From: Firmicutes bacterium HGW-Firmicutes-1
GTDB lineage: Bacteria; Bacillota; Clostridia; Lachnospirales; Vallitaleaceae
Length of the DNA: 64,000 nt
Assembly (NCBI GenBank): GCA_002841625.1
Contig: PHAG01000008.1
Coordinates: 1-64,000 of the forward strand
Direction: 5' to 3'
Part shown: positions 27,415 through 36,844 of the stretch, in pieces
How positions within the stretch are numbered: the first letter of the stretch is position 1
How the letters are laid out: each line of letters starts with the position of its first letter
Position numbers and translations under genes: made by a program
Notes under the pieces: generated by a model
Database searches by the model: none
Told to the model about the DNA's origin: nothing
What the model saw: the letters and a program-made list of their open reading frames with translations, nothing else

Positions 27415-27864
27415 CTAGGAAACCGAGACATCAATTTTTGCTGTATCTAAGTCAGGTATTCTACTGTTATAAAGCAAACCTATTAATACAACAATTCCTC
27501 CAATAAAATCACCAGTGGAGAACTTGTTGAATCTAAAATAATCAATAATCATACCAGCGGCTAATTGGCCAATGAATACTAGCATTGTAGTATATACAGC
27601 AGGTATTTTATTAATAATCGTTCCATTTAGCATCGTTATAGCAATTACTACCACTGAGCCAGAGTAGAGATAAATAGGAACATCTTTAAGGATTTCTATA
27701 TTAAACTCATGTATAAATAAGAGAATAAGGATAGAGCCTATAGTTCCGGCAGAAAAGTTGACGAGAGTAGTTGGCATTAAACCAACCTTTTTATTAATAC
27801 TGCCAAGCATGATTATACTAATAAGTACTGTGAAACCAGAGAAAATAGTTAAAGGAATATACAT
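27415..27864 (-). CDS. YdcZ/DUF606-type small DMT transporter subunit 2
   Basis: A 149-residue integral membrane protein with about five hydrophobic helices, from IPLTIFSGFTVLISI through GGIVVLIGLLYNSRI. Its size and pattern match the DUF606 (YdcZ) half-size members of the drug/metabolite transporter superfamily. These usually occur as adjacent pairs and probably act as heterodimers. AGGAGG precedes the ATG. It follows its partner by 14 bases. The substrate is unknown. Confidence 0.85.
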   Translation of the reverse strand: MYIPLTIFSGFTVLISIIMLGSINKKVGLMPTTLVNFSAGTIGSILILLFIHEFNIEILKDVPIYLYSGSVVVIAITMLNGTIINKIPAVYTTMLVFIGQLAAGMIIDYFRFNKFSTGDFIGGIVVLIGLLYNSRIPDLDTAKIDVSVS

Positions 27865-27878
27865 AAAGGACCTCCTAT

Positions 27879-28301
27879 TTAATATAAAATCATAATTAGA
27901 ATACCTAGAGACATGATGATGATCCCTATTAATTTCTTGGGACGAAAGGGTTGCTTAGCAAGTCCGAACAACCCGCCAAAGTCAACGATAACTGAAGCGA
28001 GTAGTTGTCCATATAATACGAGTCCCATCGTTAAGGTAGCGCCTAAATTGATAAAGCTTATATTGTTTAAGGTGATGTTAACGAGACCAATCACACCAAC
28101 AAAATATAAGTATTTTGGAAGAAAAAGGACATCTTTAATAGGGATTTTTTTGATTACTATAATAAGGATTACTATGATTAAGCAAAGACTATTGATTATG
28201 AATAAAGAAAAATATAAGCCAGTAGCTGTTGCGAGTGTTCCGTTTAGAAGCACCATGATGGAGATAAGCAAGCCATTTAGTATTGCAAGATATTTATACA
28301 T
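27879..28301 (-). CDS. YdcZ/DUF606-type small DMT transporter subunit 1
   Basis: A 140-residue membrane protein with about five helices and the family features NGTLATATGLYFSLF and GQLLASVIVDFGGLFG. The latter is the conserved GQ-x(5)-D-x-FG block also seen as GQLAAGMIIDYFRF in its partner. The minus-strand AAGGGAG before ATG 28301 fixes the start; the frame is open upstream but has no site. It is divergent from a Crp/Fnr regulator, which probably controls the pair. Confidence 0.85.
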   Translation of the reverse strand: MYKYLAILNGLLISIMVLLNGTLATATGLYFSLFIINSLCLIIVILIIVIKKIPIKDVLFLPKYLYFVGVIGLVNITLNNISFINLGATLTMGLVLYGQLLASVIVDFGGLFGLAKQPFRPKKLIGIIIMSLGILIMILY

Positions 28302-28350
28302 GTTGTCTCCCTTATAATGTAATAAATTGTGTGGTTGCATAGTTATTAAA

Positions 28351-28365
28351 TCATTGTTACAATGA
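28351..28365. promoter_or_regulatory. Candidate operator in divergent region
   Basis: TCATTGT-T-ACAATGA is a perfect 7-base inverted repeat in the 100-base gap between the YdcZ pair and the Crp-type gene. A second palindrome, GACATATGTC, lies at 28375-28384. Crp/Fnr dimers bind such sites, so autoregulation and control of the transporter are likely. Confidence 0.5.
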
Positions 28366-28401
28366 AATAAATAGGACATATGTCAGGTTGAGGAGCTTCT
28401 T

Positions 28402-29085
28402 ATGAAAAATATTGAGGATAAAAATAAAATTAAGCATTACATACAGGAATATGATTTGGATAAGGTAATAGGAAAAGAGCTTTTCAGTTATTGTGAACTG
28501 CACACCTTTGATAAAGGAGAATATATTTGCCAAACAGAGCAGGAGGTAAACTATTTTTATTTTTTTGTTGAAGGTAAGGCTAAAATATATACCTTATTAG
28601 AGAATGGTAAGAAGTCACTTCTTAGGTTCTATCAACCACTAAATGTGCTGGGAGATGTTGAGGTATTTCATTATAATCAATATAGAGTATTTGTTGAAGC
28701 ATTAGAGGCTTGTACCTGTATTGGAATACCAATTAAGCTTGTTAGAAAACATGGCATTCATAACGCTAATTTTTTAAGGTTTCTTGGTACTCACTTAGCA
28801 AAAAAGCTTGACTCCATTACATTTAAATCATCGATGAGTTTGTATCCTCTAGAGGCTAGGTTAGCTAATTATATTCTTGAGAACAATCAAAAAGAAAATA
28901 ACATTTGTTTAATAGAATCAAATTATGTTGATTTAGCTGAATTACTTGGAAGTAGCTATCGGCATCTCAATAGAATCATCATTAAACTGATTGGAGATAG
29001 AATAATTGATAAAAAGGGTAAAACAATCATAATAATCAACCTGGAAGCATTGAAAGCCCTTTCGGGAGATTGTTACGATAGTTAA
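28402..29085 (+). CDS. Crp/Fnr-family transcriptional regulator
   Basis: A 227-residue regulator. A cyclic-nucleotide-binding-like beta-barrel (about 25-125) has FFVEGKAKIYTLLENGKKSLLRFY and GDVEVF. A long dimer helix and a winged helix-turn-helix (about 150-215) with VDLAELLGSSYRHLNRIIIKL follow. The effector pocket lacks the full cAMP-binding signature and there is no cysteine cluster of the Fnr type, so the ligand is unknown. It most resembles YeiL-like members. GAGGAG precedes the ATG. It is divergent from the YdcZ pair. Confidence 0.88.
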   Translation: MKNIEDKNKIKHYIQEYDLDKVIGKELFSYCELHTFDKGEYICQTEQEVNYFYFFVEGKAKIYTLLENGKKSLLRFYQPLNVLGDVEVFHYNQYRVFVEALEACTCIGIPIKLVRKHGIHNANFLRFLGTHLAKKLDSITFKSSMSLYPLEARLANYILENNQKENNICLIESNYVDLAELLGSSYRHLNRIIIKLIGDRIIDKKGKTIIIINLEALKALSGDCYDS

Positions 29086-29120
29086 TGCAATATCAATCAT
29101 TGTTATATAGGTAGAAGTCG

Positions 29121-29149
29121 TTGACAATTGGGTTGGAATAGCCTATTAT
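29121..29149 (+). promoter_or_regulatory. Strong promoter before the MFS-LuxR gene
   Basis: TTGACA (29121-29126), a 17-base spacer and TATTAT (29144-29149) differ from consensus by one base. Transcription would start near 29156 and almost immediately meet the terminator at 29167-29204. Confidence 0.75.
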
Positions 29150-29166
29150 TTAAAGTGTAATATTTT

Positions 29167-29204
29167 CCCGCCTACAAGAGCTAAACAAAAAGGTGGGGTT
29201 TTTT
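29167..29204 (+). terminator. Leader or read-through terminator
   Basis: CCCGCCT pairs with AGGTGGG (one G-U) and is followed by TTTTTT. It may end the Crp-type transcript, or attenuate the transcript from the promoter just upstream. Confidence 0.7.
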
Positions 29205-29235
29205 ATTCGTGGTTGACTAGATTGGAGCATTAAAA

Positions 29236-30660
29236 ATGGGGATTACAACATTGAATTTGAGATTAGATCAAAGAAAATTTGCTGTTATTTGTTTTTCATT
29301 CTTTTTTGCATGGATATTAGCGGTTCCTTTTGAAGGACAAGTACTATATGCATTGACTGAAAAAGCAAATGTGGATCCATCGAAGTATATTTTTATTTCA
29401 ATACTTGCTAATTTTATTGGACTAATTAGCTGTGGTTTTATTGTAAGAAAACAAATCTCCGCCAAAATAGTAATGATCATATCAATACTGATATGTGTGT
29501 CGGGTAGCATGGTTTTTTTTCTGGAATTTTCGATGCTGTGGTATATTGCACTCATTATCGCTTCCTTTTTTGCAGGCTTATTTGTAGCAAGTTTTGGCTT
29601 TTATGTTAAGAATTATGCTGCATCTGATCAACGTTATAAAATGGCAGCGGATGTGTTGATTTATTCAAATATCATTATGATTATTATCAATGTCATCACA
29701 GTAAATTTGTCTGTTCAATTAGGATTGATGATTTCTATCGCCGTATTATTAGTTGCTTTGGTTGCTGTTTATAAATTAGAGGCTTATCCAGATCATAAGA
29801 ATACAATTCATAGATCAAAGCTAGAAGAACATAAACAACTCCCAAGTGTTTTGAAGCCATTTCTTATTTTGTGTCTATTCATAACAATCATCACCATTAA
29901 TTCTGGCTTAATGTATCAAGTTGTTACACCTGCCTATGGTCATTTTGAGGTGTTAGCTAGTTACTATTGGGCAGTTCCGTATATTCTAGCACTCATTATT
30001 CTTAGAAACTTACCAAAGCAAAAAAATCAAGCATATATTTTATATATTGCAATGGCAATGATAGGATTATCATATATTGCATTTATGTGGTTAGATCCTT
30101 CCATTTCAAGTTATTTGTTGATTGATACACTAATGTTAGGTGCCTTTGGGGTTTGTGATTTGTTCTGGTGGAGTATTCTAGTAAGATTTTTTGATTATTC
30201 AGATAATCCAGCTCGGATTTTAGGTATTGGGTCATCGATGAATGTTTTAGGGATATTGATCGGTGGGTTTTTGGGAAATAAATTCTTGTATACTGAAGGA
30301 GATCATACAAATGCTTCGGTCATCGCATTAATTATTATATTTATTGTTTTAATTATGTTACCGGTCTTAAATGTTCAACTAACGAGACTCTTTAAGAACC
30401 ATATCTTTTTAGTAAAGTTTGCTAAAATGGACGAAAATGAGCAAGTGAAAACGGTGCAAGAATTTAAATACAGTGATTATTTGACAGAGAAGGAAAGCGA
30501 AGTTGTTAAGCTATTACTTAAAGGGTATACATATAAAGGTGTTGCAGATAGCTTGTTTGTTACTGAAAATACAATGAAGTACCACATAAAAAATATTTAT
30601 CAGAAGTTGAATATTAACAGTAAAATGGAATTAATTAAGTTGTTTTCAGACAAAGAATAA
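29236..30660 (+). CDS. 12-TM MFS-like membrane protein with C-terminal LuxR DNA-binding domain
   Basis: A 474-residue protein. About twelve hydrophobic helices occupy residues 12-385, in a major-facilitator-like pattern. A linker is followed by a LuxR/GerE helix-turn-helix (about 410-470): LTEKESEVVKLLLKGYTYKG, VADSLFVTENTMKYHIKNIYQKL. Membrane-anchored LuxR regulators of this MFS-like type are known, mainly in Coriobacteriia and Clostridia. They presumably sense a substrate with the transporter fold. GGAG at 29224 precedes the ATG. Its target genes are unknown; the adjacent LemA-type cluster is one possibility, by position only. Confidence 0.87.
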   Translation: MGITTLNLRLDQRKFAVICFSFFFAWILAVPFEGQVLYALTEKANVDPSKYIFISILANFIGLISCGFIVRKQISAKIVMIISILICVSGSMVFFLEFSMLWYIALIIASFFAGLFVASFGFYVKNYAASDQRYKMAADVLIYSNIIMIIINVITVNLSVQLGLMISIAVLLVALVAVYKLEAYPDHKNTIHRSKLEEHKQLPSVLKPFLILCLFITIITINSGLMYQVVTPAYGHFEVLASYYWAVPYILALIILRNLPKQKNQAYILYIAMAMIGLSYIAFMWLDPSISSYLLIDTLMLGAFGVCDLFWWSILVRFFDYSDNPARILGIGSSMNVLGILIGGFLGNKFLYTEGDHTNASVIALIIIFIVLIMLPVLNVQLTRLFKNHIFLVKFAKMDENEQVKTVQEFKYSDYLTEKESEVVKLLLKGYTYKGVADSLFVTENTMKYHIKNIYQKLNINSKMELIKLFSDKE

Positions 30661-30683
30661 TAAGTTCATTAGCGAAAAAGATC

Positions 30684-30716
30684 AACACCCACACGATTAG
30701 TGTGGGTGTTTTTTTA
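30684..30716 (+). terminator. Terminator of MFS-LuxR gene
   Basis: AACACCCACAC pairs perfectly with GTGTGGGTGTT across GATTA, followed by six T residues. Confidence 0.93.
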
Positions 30717-30863
30717 CATACCACCCATTTAATGTGTTTTTGTAGAATTATAATTTTGGTATGTTTATAGGTGGGTGGAAGAGTTATTGCATAAGAGGTA
30801 CGGTTAACGTTGAAACGGTACCCCAATATAAATCAAATAGAATCAAAGTTAGGAGGAATATCA

Positions 30864-31391
30864 TTGTCATACATCATTGGAGTAATCATTTCATTGCTTT
30901 TATTCATTACAATCGGTCTCGTTTTCTTTTACATTCAAATGATTCAAGAAAGCCGGATTGTAAAAAGAAATTGGGAGGAAATAGAAGAGTCATTTTATAT
31001 TTGTAAAACACTGCTTGTAAAATTTCTAGTACATAGTAGAAACCATTTCGGATATGATGAGGAGTCTCTTAATCATATTGAAAGAAGGATCTCAAAATTA
31101 ATAATATTACTAGAAACTGAAGTAGTTGCCAATAGCTTAAAACAACTCCAAGAGACTTTAGAAAGAACTTTGGTAGAGTTAAGCATATATGCTGATCAGA
31201 AACTTGATGAAGACTTAAAACTACTAGTAAATCAGCTTTATGATATAGAAAATAAAATAGTATTATGTTTACATGATTACAATGCTGCTATAACCATTTT
31301 CAACCAGTGGTTAACAACGTTTCCAAACAGCATTTCAGCTAATATTATCGGAGTAGAGCCACTACCATACTTGCTGATGGAAGAAGAATAA
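30864..31391 (+). CDS. Diverged LemA-like membrane protein
   Basis: A 175-residue protein with one N-terminal helix (about 2-25) and a long helical body. It ends in YNAAITIFNQWLTTFPNSIS and the motif IGVEPLPY. This matches the C-terminal LemA pattern YN-x(5)-N-x(5)-FP-x(8)-G-x-x-P, while the middle has diverged from the canonical LRADLIPNLVE-type block. It starts at TTG 30864, preceded by AGGAGG (30851-30856) at 7-base spacing; the frame is open upstream. It is the first gene of a six-gene cluster with a DUF2207 gene 16 bases away. LemA-type proteins have no settled biochemical role. Confidence 0.78.
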   Translation: MSYIIGVIISLLLFITIGLVFFYIQMIQESRIVKRNWEEIEESFYICKTLLVKFLVHSRNHFGYDEESLNHIERRISKLIILLETEVVANSLKQLQETLERTLVELSIYADQKLDEDLKLLVNQLYDIENKIVLCLHDYNAAITIFNQWLTTFPNSISANIIGVEPLPYLLMEEE

Positions 31392-31407
31392 CGAAAGGTG
31401 GGATAAG

Positions 31408-33300
31408 ATGTTTAAAAAAATTATTATTACAATAATTGCAGTGTTTATTTTGTTTTTGATGGGAACGGGTATATATGAGAAACAAATGGGAATTTTGTAT
31501 TCTGATGGAAGGAAGTCTATATTGCAAGACTTGAAATACGAGGTGACTATTCTTTCCGATGGGAGTGCTATCGTTAATGAAGTTAGAGAATACAAATTTC
31601 TAAAAGGTGATTTTAGTAGAGGATACATAGAAGTGGAAGGTTTTGTAGATCAAGTAGCTGTATTTGAAGAAAATGAGTCTTATGAGCAAATGGAGGCCTT
31701 TGATAATAATAGGCCGGGTGGTTTTTATGCGGTAGAACCGACTGGATCCAAAACAAGAATTGAGTGGTACTATAATGTCAAAGAAAAAGAAACGAAAACT
31801 TTTGAGATACAATATAGAGTTTCCAACGCGGCAAGGCTTTATAATGATTGCGTTGATTATTTTCAAAAGTATGTTGGGAGTGACAATCAATATAAAATAA
31901 AAAATCTAGAAGTCCAAGTTCATTTGCCAGAGGGCGCCAATAGCGATAATACAAAAATTTGGGCTCATGGGCCTTCGGGCGGTGAAATTATCTTTAAAAA
32001 TGACACAACGGTAGAGCTGTTTATGAAAAATGTTCCACCTAAGGTATACGTTGAAGCAAGGTTTTTGATGCCAACAAAGGTTATGCCGCCAACAGATGAA
32101 AAAATAAGCGTTGATAGATATGACGAGCTATATGAAATGGAAAATAAGGCAGCTAATGAAGGCGATAAAGAAAAGGTAAAGAATGGTGCTATCAACATCC
32201 TTACACTATTCATATCTATAATCATTATTCTTCTTCCTATGATTTCCTCAATAAAATATAAAGCTAAAGTAAAAAGACTTAAACCAGAGCTTGAGCCCGA
32301 CTACTATAGGGATTTGCCTTCAAACATATATCCAGCTGAGTTAGATTATTTGATGAATCATTATACCGGTAAATATGATCCATCCGTTCAAATCTCTGCA
32401 ACACTACTAGATTTAATTCATAAAGGTGTTGTATATGGGGAGGCGAAAGATAAAAGTGGAATTAAGAAAAAAGATACGGAATTTATGAATCTTTCTGCGA
32501 ATTGGAGTAAATTATCAGGGCATGAAAAAGCATTATTGGATTTTCTTTTTGTAAAAATTGGTGGAGGAACTGGAAGAGTATCGCTAAAGGAAATTAAAAA
32601 GTTCTGTTCAAACAAGAAAACAGGAAAAGAAGCATATAGCTTTTATCAAGACTTTAATAATAAAGTTCATAATATTGTCAGTAAAAAAGGGTATTTTGAA
32701 ACGAAAAGAAATGCGCTACCTAAGAGCACGAACCGTTATATTATTTTATATTTGTTTTTAATGGTTTTACCAATGATTATGATGAACAAAATAGAAGTAT
32801 TTGCAACATCAACCATTTTTTATATTTCTATAGCAGGTTTTGTAGGTTTTATGATTGTTGCTTTCTTTGGAGGTAAGGTAAAGCCGCTACTTACTCAAAC
32901 TGGAGAAAACCAAATGGCACTTTGGAAGGCATTTCAAAGCTTTTTGAATGATTTTACAACCTTCGATAAAAAAGAGTTGCCAGAGCTATTTATGTGGGAA
33001 AAATATTTGGTTTATGCAACTGTTCTAGGAGTTGCAGGAAAACTTTTGAAGCAGCTCTATGCTAAATATCCGGAGCTTGTTGATATGGATCAAAATTCAA
33101 GATTGTTTTATTTAATCAATAACGGAAATTATCAAAGTTCATACCAATATTTAGGAGATATAGGAAATGCGATATCTGAAGCAATGAGGGATTCTATTCA
33201 TATTACTTCAAAGGCATCCAAGGGCGATGGTGGAGGTTTCTCTTCAGGTGGTAGTGATTCAGGTGGTGGAGCAGGAGGTTCTAGCGGCGGTGTTGATTAG
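31408..33300 (+). CDS. DUF2207 membrane protein with Gly/Ser-rich tail
   Basis: A 630-residue protein. An N-terminal helix (about 3-22) and an extracytoplasmic beta-rich DUF2207 domain (about 30-235) come first. A helix near 265-285 follows. Then there is a cytoplasmic part with the family block YPAELDYLMNHYTGKYDPS, two close helices near 450-490, and a tail of GGGFSSGGSDSGGG type. DUF2207 proteins very often neighbour LemA genes, as here on both sides. The function is unknown; envelope maintenance is suggested by location only. Confidence 0.88.
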   Translation: MFKKIIITIIAVFILFLMGTGIYEKQMGILYSDGRKSILQDLKYEVTILSDGSAIVNEVREYKFLKGDFSRGYIEVEGFVDQVAVFEENESYEQMEAFDNNRPGGFYAVEPTGSKTRIEWYYNVKEKETKTFEIQYRVSNAARLYNDCVDYFQKYVGSDNQYKIKNLEVQVHLPEGANSDNTKIWAHGPSGGEIIFKNDTTVELFMKNVPPKVYVEARFLMPTKVMPPTDEKISVDRYDELYEMENKAANEGDKEKVKNGAINILTLFISIIIILLPMISSIKYKAKVKRLKPELEPDYYRDLPSNIYPAELDYLMNHYTGKYDPSVQISATLLDLIHKGVVYGEAKDKSGIKKKDTEFMNLSANWSKLSGHEKALLDFLFVKIGGGTGRVSLKEIKKFCSNKKTGKEAYSFYQDFNNKVHNIVSKKGYFETKRNALPKSTNRYIILYLFLMVLPMIMMNKIEVFATSTIFYISIAGFVGFMIVAFFGGKVKPLLTQTGENQMALWKAFQSFLNDFTTFDKKELPELFMWEKYLVYATVLGVAGKLLKQLYAKYPELVDMDQNSRLFYLINNGNYQSSYQYLGDIGNAISEAMRDSIHITSKASKGDGGGFSSGGSDSGGGAGGSSGGVD

Positions 33301-33357
33301 GAATATCCATGCACACCGATTTTCCGACGAAAACAATGAAATAATGGAGGGAAAGCT

Positions 33358-36249
33358 ATGTATTGTAAGTATTGTGGAACAAAAATACAAGATAATGAAA
33401 TGAACTGCAGTCAATGCAACCATCAAGTAAACAGGGGCACTCAAATCACCCCAGTTCATACAGAGGAACTTAAGCCAGTTATGCCTGTACATAGAGTAGA
33501 GCAAAGTTCTATTACGCCTGTAAATGTGACAGAACAAAAAAGCGATGCTCCGATAAATAGGGCAGATCAAAAGCCTGTAAAGTGGGAAATGGATTCACCC
33601 TATGGAGAAATAAAAGATAACAGAGCGATTAAGACAACACAAAAACATTCCAGAAGAAGTGTGGGTATCGGACTTGCAACAATAGCTTTGATTGTAGTTT
33701 TTGTACTTCTCATTAATTCACTAAGTGGGGTAAAAGAAATCATAATGAGTAAAAAAGACACATCTATGGTTGGCGGCGTGAGTATAGACAGACCAAATCT
33801 TGAAACCATGCTGACGGCATCACCGTTTTATGCTCCTGACTTAGTACTGCCTTCAAAGGTAGGTAAAGAACATAGAGAAAATGTAAAAAATAAGATCGAA
33901 GAAATCTTACGTGTTACGGATGAAATGATGATAAGTTATGCAGGGATGAAACAAGAAGTATTTGATAACATTATTAGAATCCAAGTTATATTAGCTAAAA
34001 TCGATGAAGTTCATGGCACGAACTATCTTGAAAATAGTCAAGTGCTAAAAGAGCTAGAGCAATTGGTTGCTGAATTTGAATTGCAGGAACTAAAGTATTA
34101 TGGGCTTGATATTGACGAAACAAAGGAAGCTCTATATGATAGTGACATTGCATTTGCAAGAGTTGCGGCTGCAATGACGTCGTGTGAGAAGGTAACAGAG
34201 GCATACCAGTTACTCATAAATTATTCAGCAAATATTTTTATAGCATATGAAGCTGATACAGACCCAAATATTCAAATATTTATAAATATGCTTGAAGATG
34301 TAAACGTTGAAGATCCAGAAAAGGAATATGCCCCAACGCTTATGGCTGGTGTAGACACAGTAAACCAATTGTTATTAGAGTTGGACGCTGCAAATGCTTA
34401 TTTAGCACTGAGCAATCTTGAATATATGGGAAATGAATTAGACCAAGTTAAGGATGATATTGAAGAGATGAAAGATTCGGATTTAGTAGATGATGAATTT
34501 ATTGAATTGTCAGAGCTAATGGTTGAAGAATATGAAGAGATGCAAGCAGCATTGACCCAAGAACTTGAGTGGTATGTAGGTAGTTTGGATTTAGACATGG
34601 CATACTACGAGAATACAGAATCAAAGTTTAGGTTCTTCAATCCGATTATCGCGGAGGCTTCTTCTGATAAATATAGTTATGGAGCAGGCTACGATGTGCA
34701 AATGCTTCAGAAAAAGGGGCAGGAATATATGCAAGCCCAAAGAAAAGAATATCAAGAAAAGTATAAGGATGAATCCTACTGGCAAACTACAGTAAGAACT
34801 GCAAAAGAGGTACGTAAGGGCACTCAAGATATCGTTGAAGGTTGGGATGCTGCAACCTTTGAGTTAATGAGATCAGCAGCAGGAAGATTTACACCAAGTT
34901 TAGGGAATAAAGAAGAAGACGCATATAAAGATATTCAAGACAGATACGCACTTGCAAAAAAAAGAAAAGAGGAAGGCAAAGGCGGTCAGGATGTATTTAA
35001 AGTAGCAGTGAAAGGCTTTCAAGCGACTCAGGACATGGCAGGGGAAGGCTGGTACAATATAGCAGCTTTTTGGGAGGATGAATTAGGCTTGCCAGAAGAT
35101 AGTGTAGCTCAAGTTGCTAGCGGAATGGGAAATTTAGCAGCAGAGAGCTTTACCCAGTTTGGTCAAGGGCTTGCAAGAATTCTTGATCCAGACGCTAAGG
35201 ATTCAGATATTGCAAAAGGTTGTTTAGAAGTTGCAACATCAATGGTAGGAGGAAGCAGTAATATATTTTCTGCCACAAAAAATGGTGGAAAGGTTCTTGT
35301 GAAAATGGGAGAAATCATAGCCAATCCGAAGATCAGTGCAAAAGGAGTCATAGATGCAGTAAAGGCGATAAAGAACATAGGATTGCCACAGCTAGGCTCT
35401 TTGAAATATAAGGATGCGGCTATAAAGGGTACTATGGCTGCGCTTAAAAAAACAAAACAAGTTGCAGGAAGCATGATAGATAAGCTCGATGAGACCTTTA
35501 CTAAAGAGATATCAGGTATATTTACACAAAATTGGAAGGAAAGTCTTGCAGGGCTTAGAGACTATGCAAATAAAGTAGGTTCTAATGTTGACGATTCAGC
35601 TGTTAAGCTAATAGATGAATTTGTGAATGGATATATTGATAACAAAGTTACAGAGTTGGCCTCTCATCCATGGCTCTGGGACCCTGATATAAGTGAAGAG
35701 GAAAAGGAAGCTAAGCTAGGTGAGGAAATAGATAAGATGAATGAAGAGGTTGAACAGGGGCTTAGTGATATTGAAACAAATATTGAGGAAAGTATTTTAA
35801 ATGGAAAGTATACAGGCAGTTGGAGTATATTAACAATTGAGTATTATGATGGAATAGAAGATCCAGAGGAATGGTTGCCAATACTTGAACTTTATCAGGA
35901 AAGCATAGGAGTAGAATACCCATGCACATTTAATATAATGGGTGGGGAAATGCAAATGGATATGTCTCTAGATAAGGAACTATTAATGAATCCAAATTCA
36001 ACAGATAAAAATGATGTTATAAGAAAGAAAATTGAGATTGACACAAAAAAAGGTGAAATACTTGGATATAGAGTACCGCCTAATAATGATGTATCAATAA
36101 CCTCAAAAGCAACAAAGGAAAAAACAGTTATTGAGGGAACGTATTATTATACAGTATCATTTTCTGACGAATATTCACCTAATTTCAAAGTATCAAAAAG
36201 TGACCCATATGTTGTAACCATCAGTTTTAGAGTTGAAAAATATAATTAA
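33358..36249 (+). CDS. Zinc-ribbon, single-TM large protein of unknown function
   Basis: A 963-residue protein. It begins with a zinc ribbon (Cys3, Cys6, Cys17, Cys20). A proline/valine-rich linker with imperfect repeats (TPV-x(4)-E-x-x, PV-x-V, about 33-75) follows, and then one membrane helix near 102-122. The remaining about 840 residues should lie outside the membrane. They are mostly acidic and helical, with a glycine-rich stretch near 560-700 and a final beta-rich region (about 805-960). I recognise no enzyme motif. It sits between DUF2207 and lemA genes in a tight operon, so a shared envelope role is inferred. Confidence 0.8.
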   Translation: MYCKYCGTKIQDNEMNCSQCNHQVNRGTQITPVHTEELKPVMPVHRVEQSSITPVNVTEQKSDAPINRADQKPVKWEMDSPYGEIKDNRAIKTTQKHSRRSVGIGLATIALIVVFVLLINSLSGVKEIIMSKKDTSMVGGVSIDRPNLETMLTASPFYAPDLVLPSKVGKEHRENVKNKIEEILRVTDEMMISYAGMKQEVFDNIIRIQVILAKIDEVHGTNYLENSQVLKELEQLVAEFELQELKYYGLDIDETKEALYDSDIAFARVAAAMTSCEKVTEAYQLLINYSANIFIAYEADTDPNIQIFINMLEDVNVEDPEKEYAPTLMAGVDTVNQLLLELDAANAYLALSNLEYMGNELDQVKDDIEEMKDSDLVDDEFIELSELMVEEYEEMQAALTQELEWYVGSLDLDMAYYENTESKFRFFNPIIAEASSDKYSYGAGYDVQMLQKKGQEYMQAQRKEYQEKYKDESYWQTTVRTAKEVRKGTQDIVEGWDAATFELMRSAAGRFTPSLGNKEEDAYKDIQDRYALAKKRKEEGKGGQDVFKVAVKGFQATQDMAGEGWYNIAAFWEDELGLPEDSVAQVASGMGNLAAESFTQFGQGLARILDPDAKDSDIAKGCLEVATSMVGGSSNIFSATKNGGKVLVKMGEIIANPKISAKGVIDAVKAIKNIGLPQLGSLKYKDAAIKGTMAALKKTKQVAGSMIDKLDETFTKEISGIFTQNWKESLAGLRDYANKVGSNVDDSAVKLIDEFVNGYIDNKVTELASHPWLWDPDISEEEKEAKLGEEIDKMNEEVEQGLSDIETNIEESILNGKYTGSWSILTIEYYDGIEDPEEWLPILELYQESIGVEYPCTFNIMGGEMQMDMSLDKELLMNPNSTDKNDVIRKKIEIDTKKGEILGYRVPPNNDVSITSKATKEKTVIEGTYYYTVSFSDEYSPNFKVSKSDPYVVTISFRVEKYN

Positions 36250-36269
36250 AGCAACTAGGAGGAAATAGT

Positions 36270-36830
36270 ATGCAATACATAATAATAGGAATTGTAGCGG
36301 CACTTAGTTTATTTGGAATGAGACTTATATTATTTTATAATAAGATGATCAAGAAAAAAGCAAAGGTAGATAACAGCTGGGGACAAATTAATGTGCAATT
36401 AAAAATGAGGGCAGATTTGATACCTAATTTAGTTGAAACGGTAGGAGCCTATGCCATCCACGAACAAGAAACATTGGCGAAGGTAACGCAAGCAAGAAAT
36501 AACTATTTAAATGCCCAATCTACAGGAGCAGCAATTCAGTCATCCGATGCAATTACAGGAGTATTAGGTAAGTTATTTGCAATATCAGAACAATATCCAG
36601 ACTTAAAAGCAAACCAAGGCTTTTTGGATTTACAGGCGCAATTGAGGGAACTAGAACAAAAAATTGCCATGTATAGACAGTTTTACAATGATACAGTTTT
36701 GATGTTTAATCAATTTGTAATTTCTTTCCCAAATAATTTTTTTGCAGCTATTTTTGGTGCTAGGGAACTGCCGTTCTTCCAAATAGATGCTTCAGAAAGA
36801 TCAGCACCTACAGTTCAGTTTAAGAGATAA
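36270..36830 (+). CDS. lemA: LemA family protein
   Basis: A 186-residue canonical LemA. It has an N-terminal helix (about 2-22), then VDNSWGQINVQLKMRADLIPNLVETV, the family hallmark, then the long helices and the closing YNDTVLMFNQFVISFPNN-x-FAAIFG. It should be anchored with its helical bundle on one membrane face. AGGAGG precedes the start. It is the second LemA-type gene in the same cluster, 20 bases after the zinc-ribbon gene and 14 bases before the secreted HExxH gene. Confidence 0.93.
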   Translation: MQYIIIGIVAALSLFGMRLILFYNKMIKKKAKVDNSWGQINVQLKMRADLIPNLVETVGAYAIHEQETLAKVTQARNNYLNAQSTGAAIQSSDAITGVLGKLFAISEQYPDLKANQGFLDLQAQLRELEQKIAMYRQFYNDTVLMFNQFVISFPNNFFAAIFGARELPFFQIDASERSAPTVQFKR

Positions 36831-36844
36831 AAGGAGAGAGGAAA

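Noticed and set aside
30761-31006. An 81-codon frame overlapping the first LemA-like gene
   Set aside because: It is out of frame with a well-supported gene, has no ribosome binding site, and its translation is rich in Arg/His without family resemblance.
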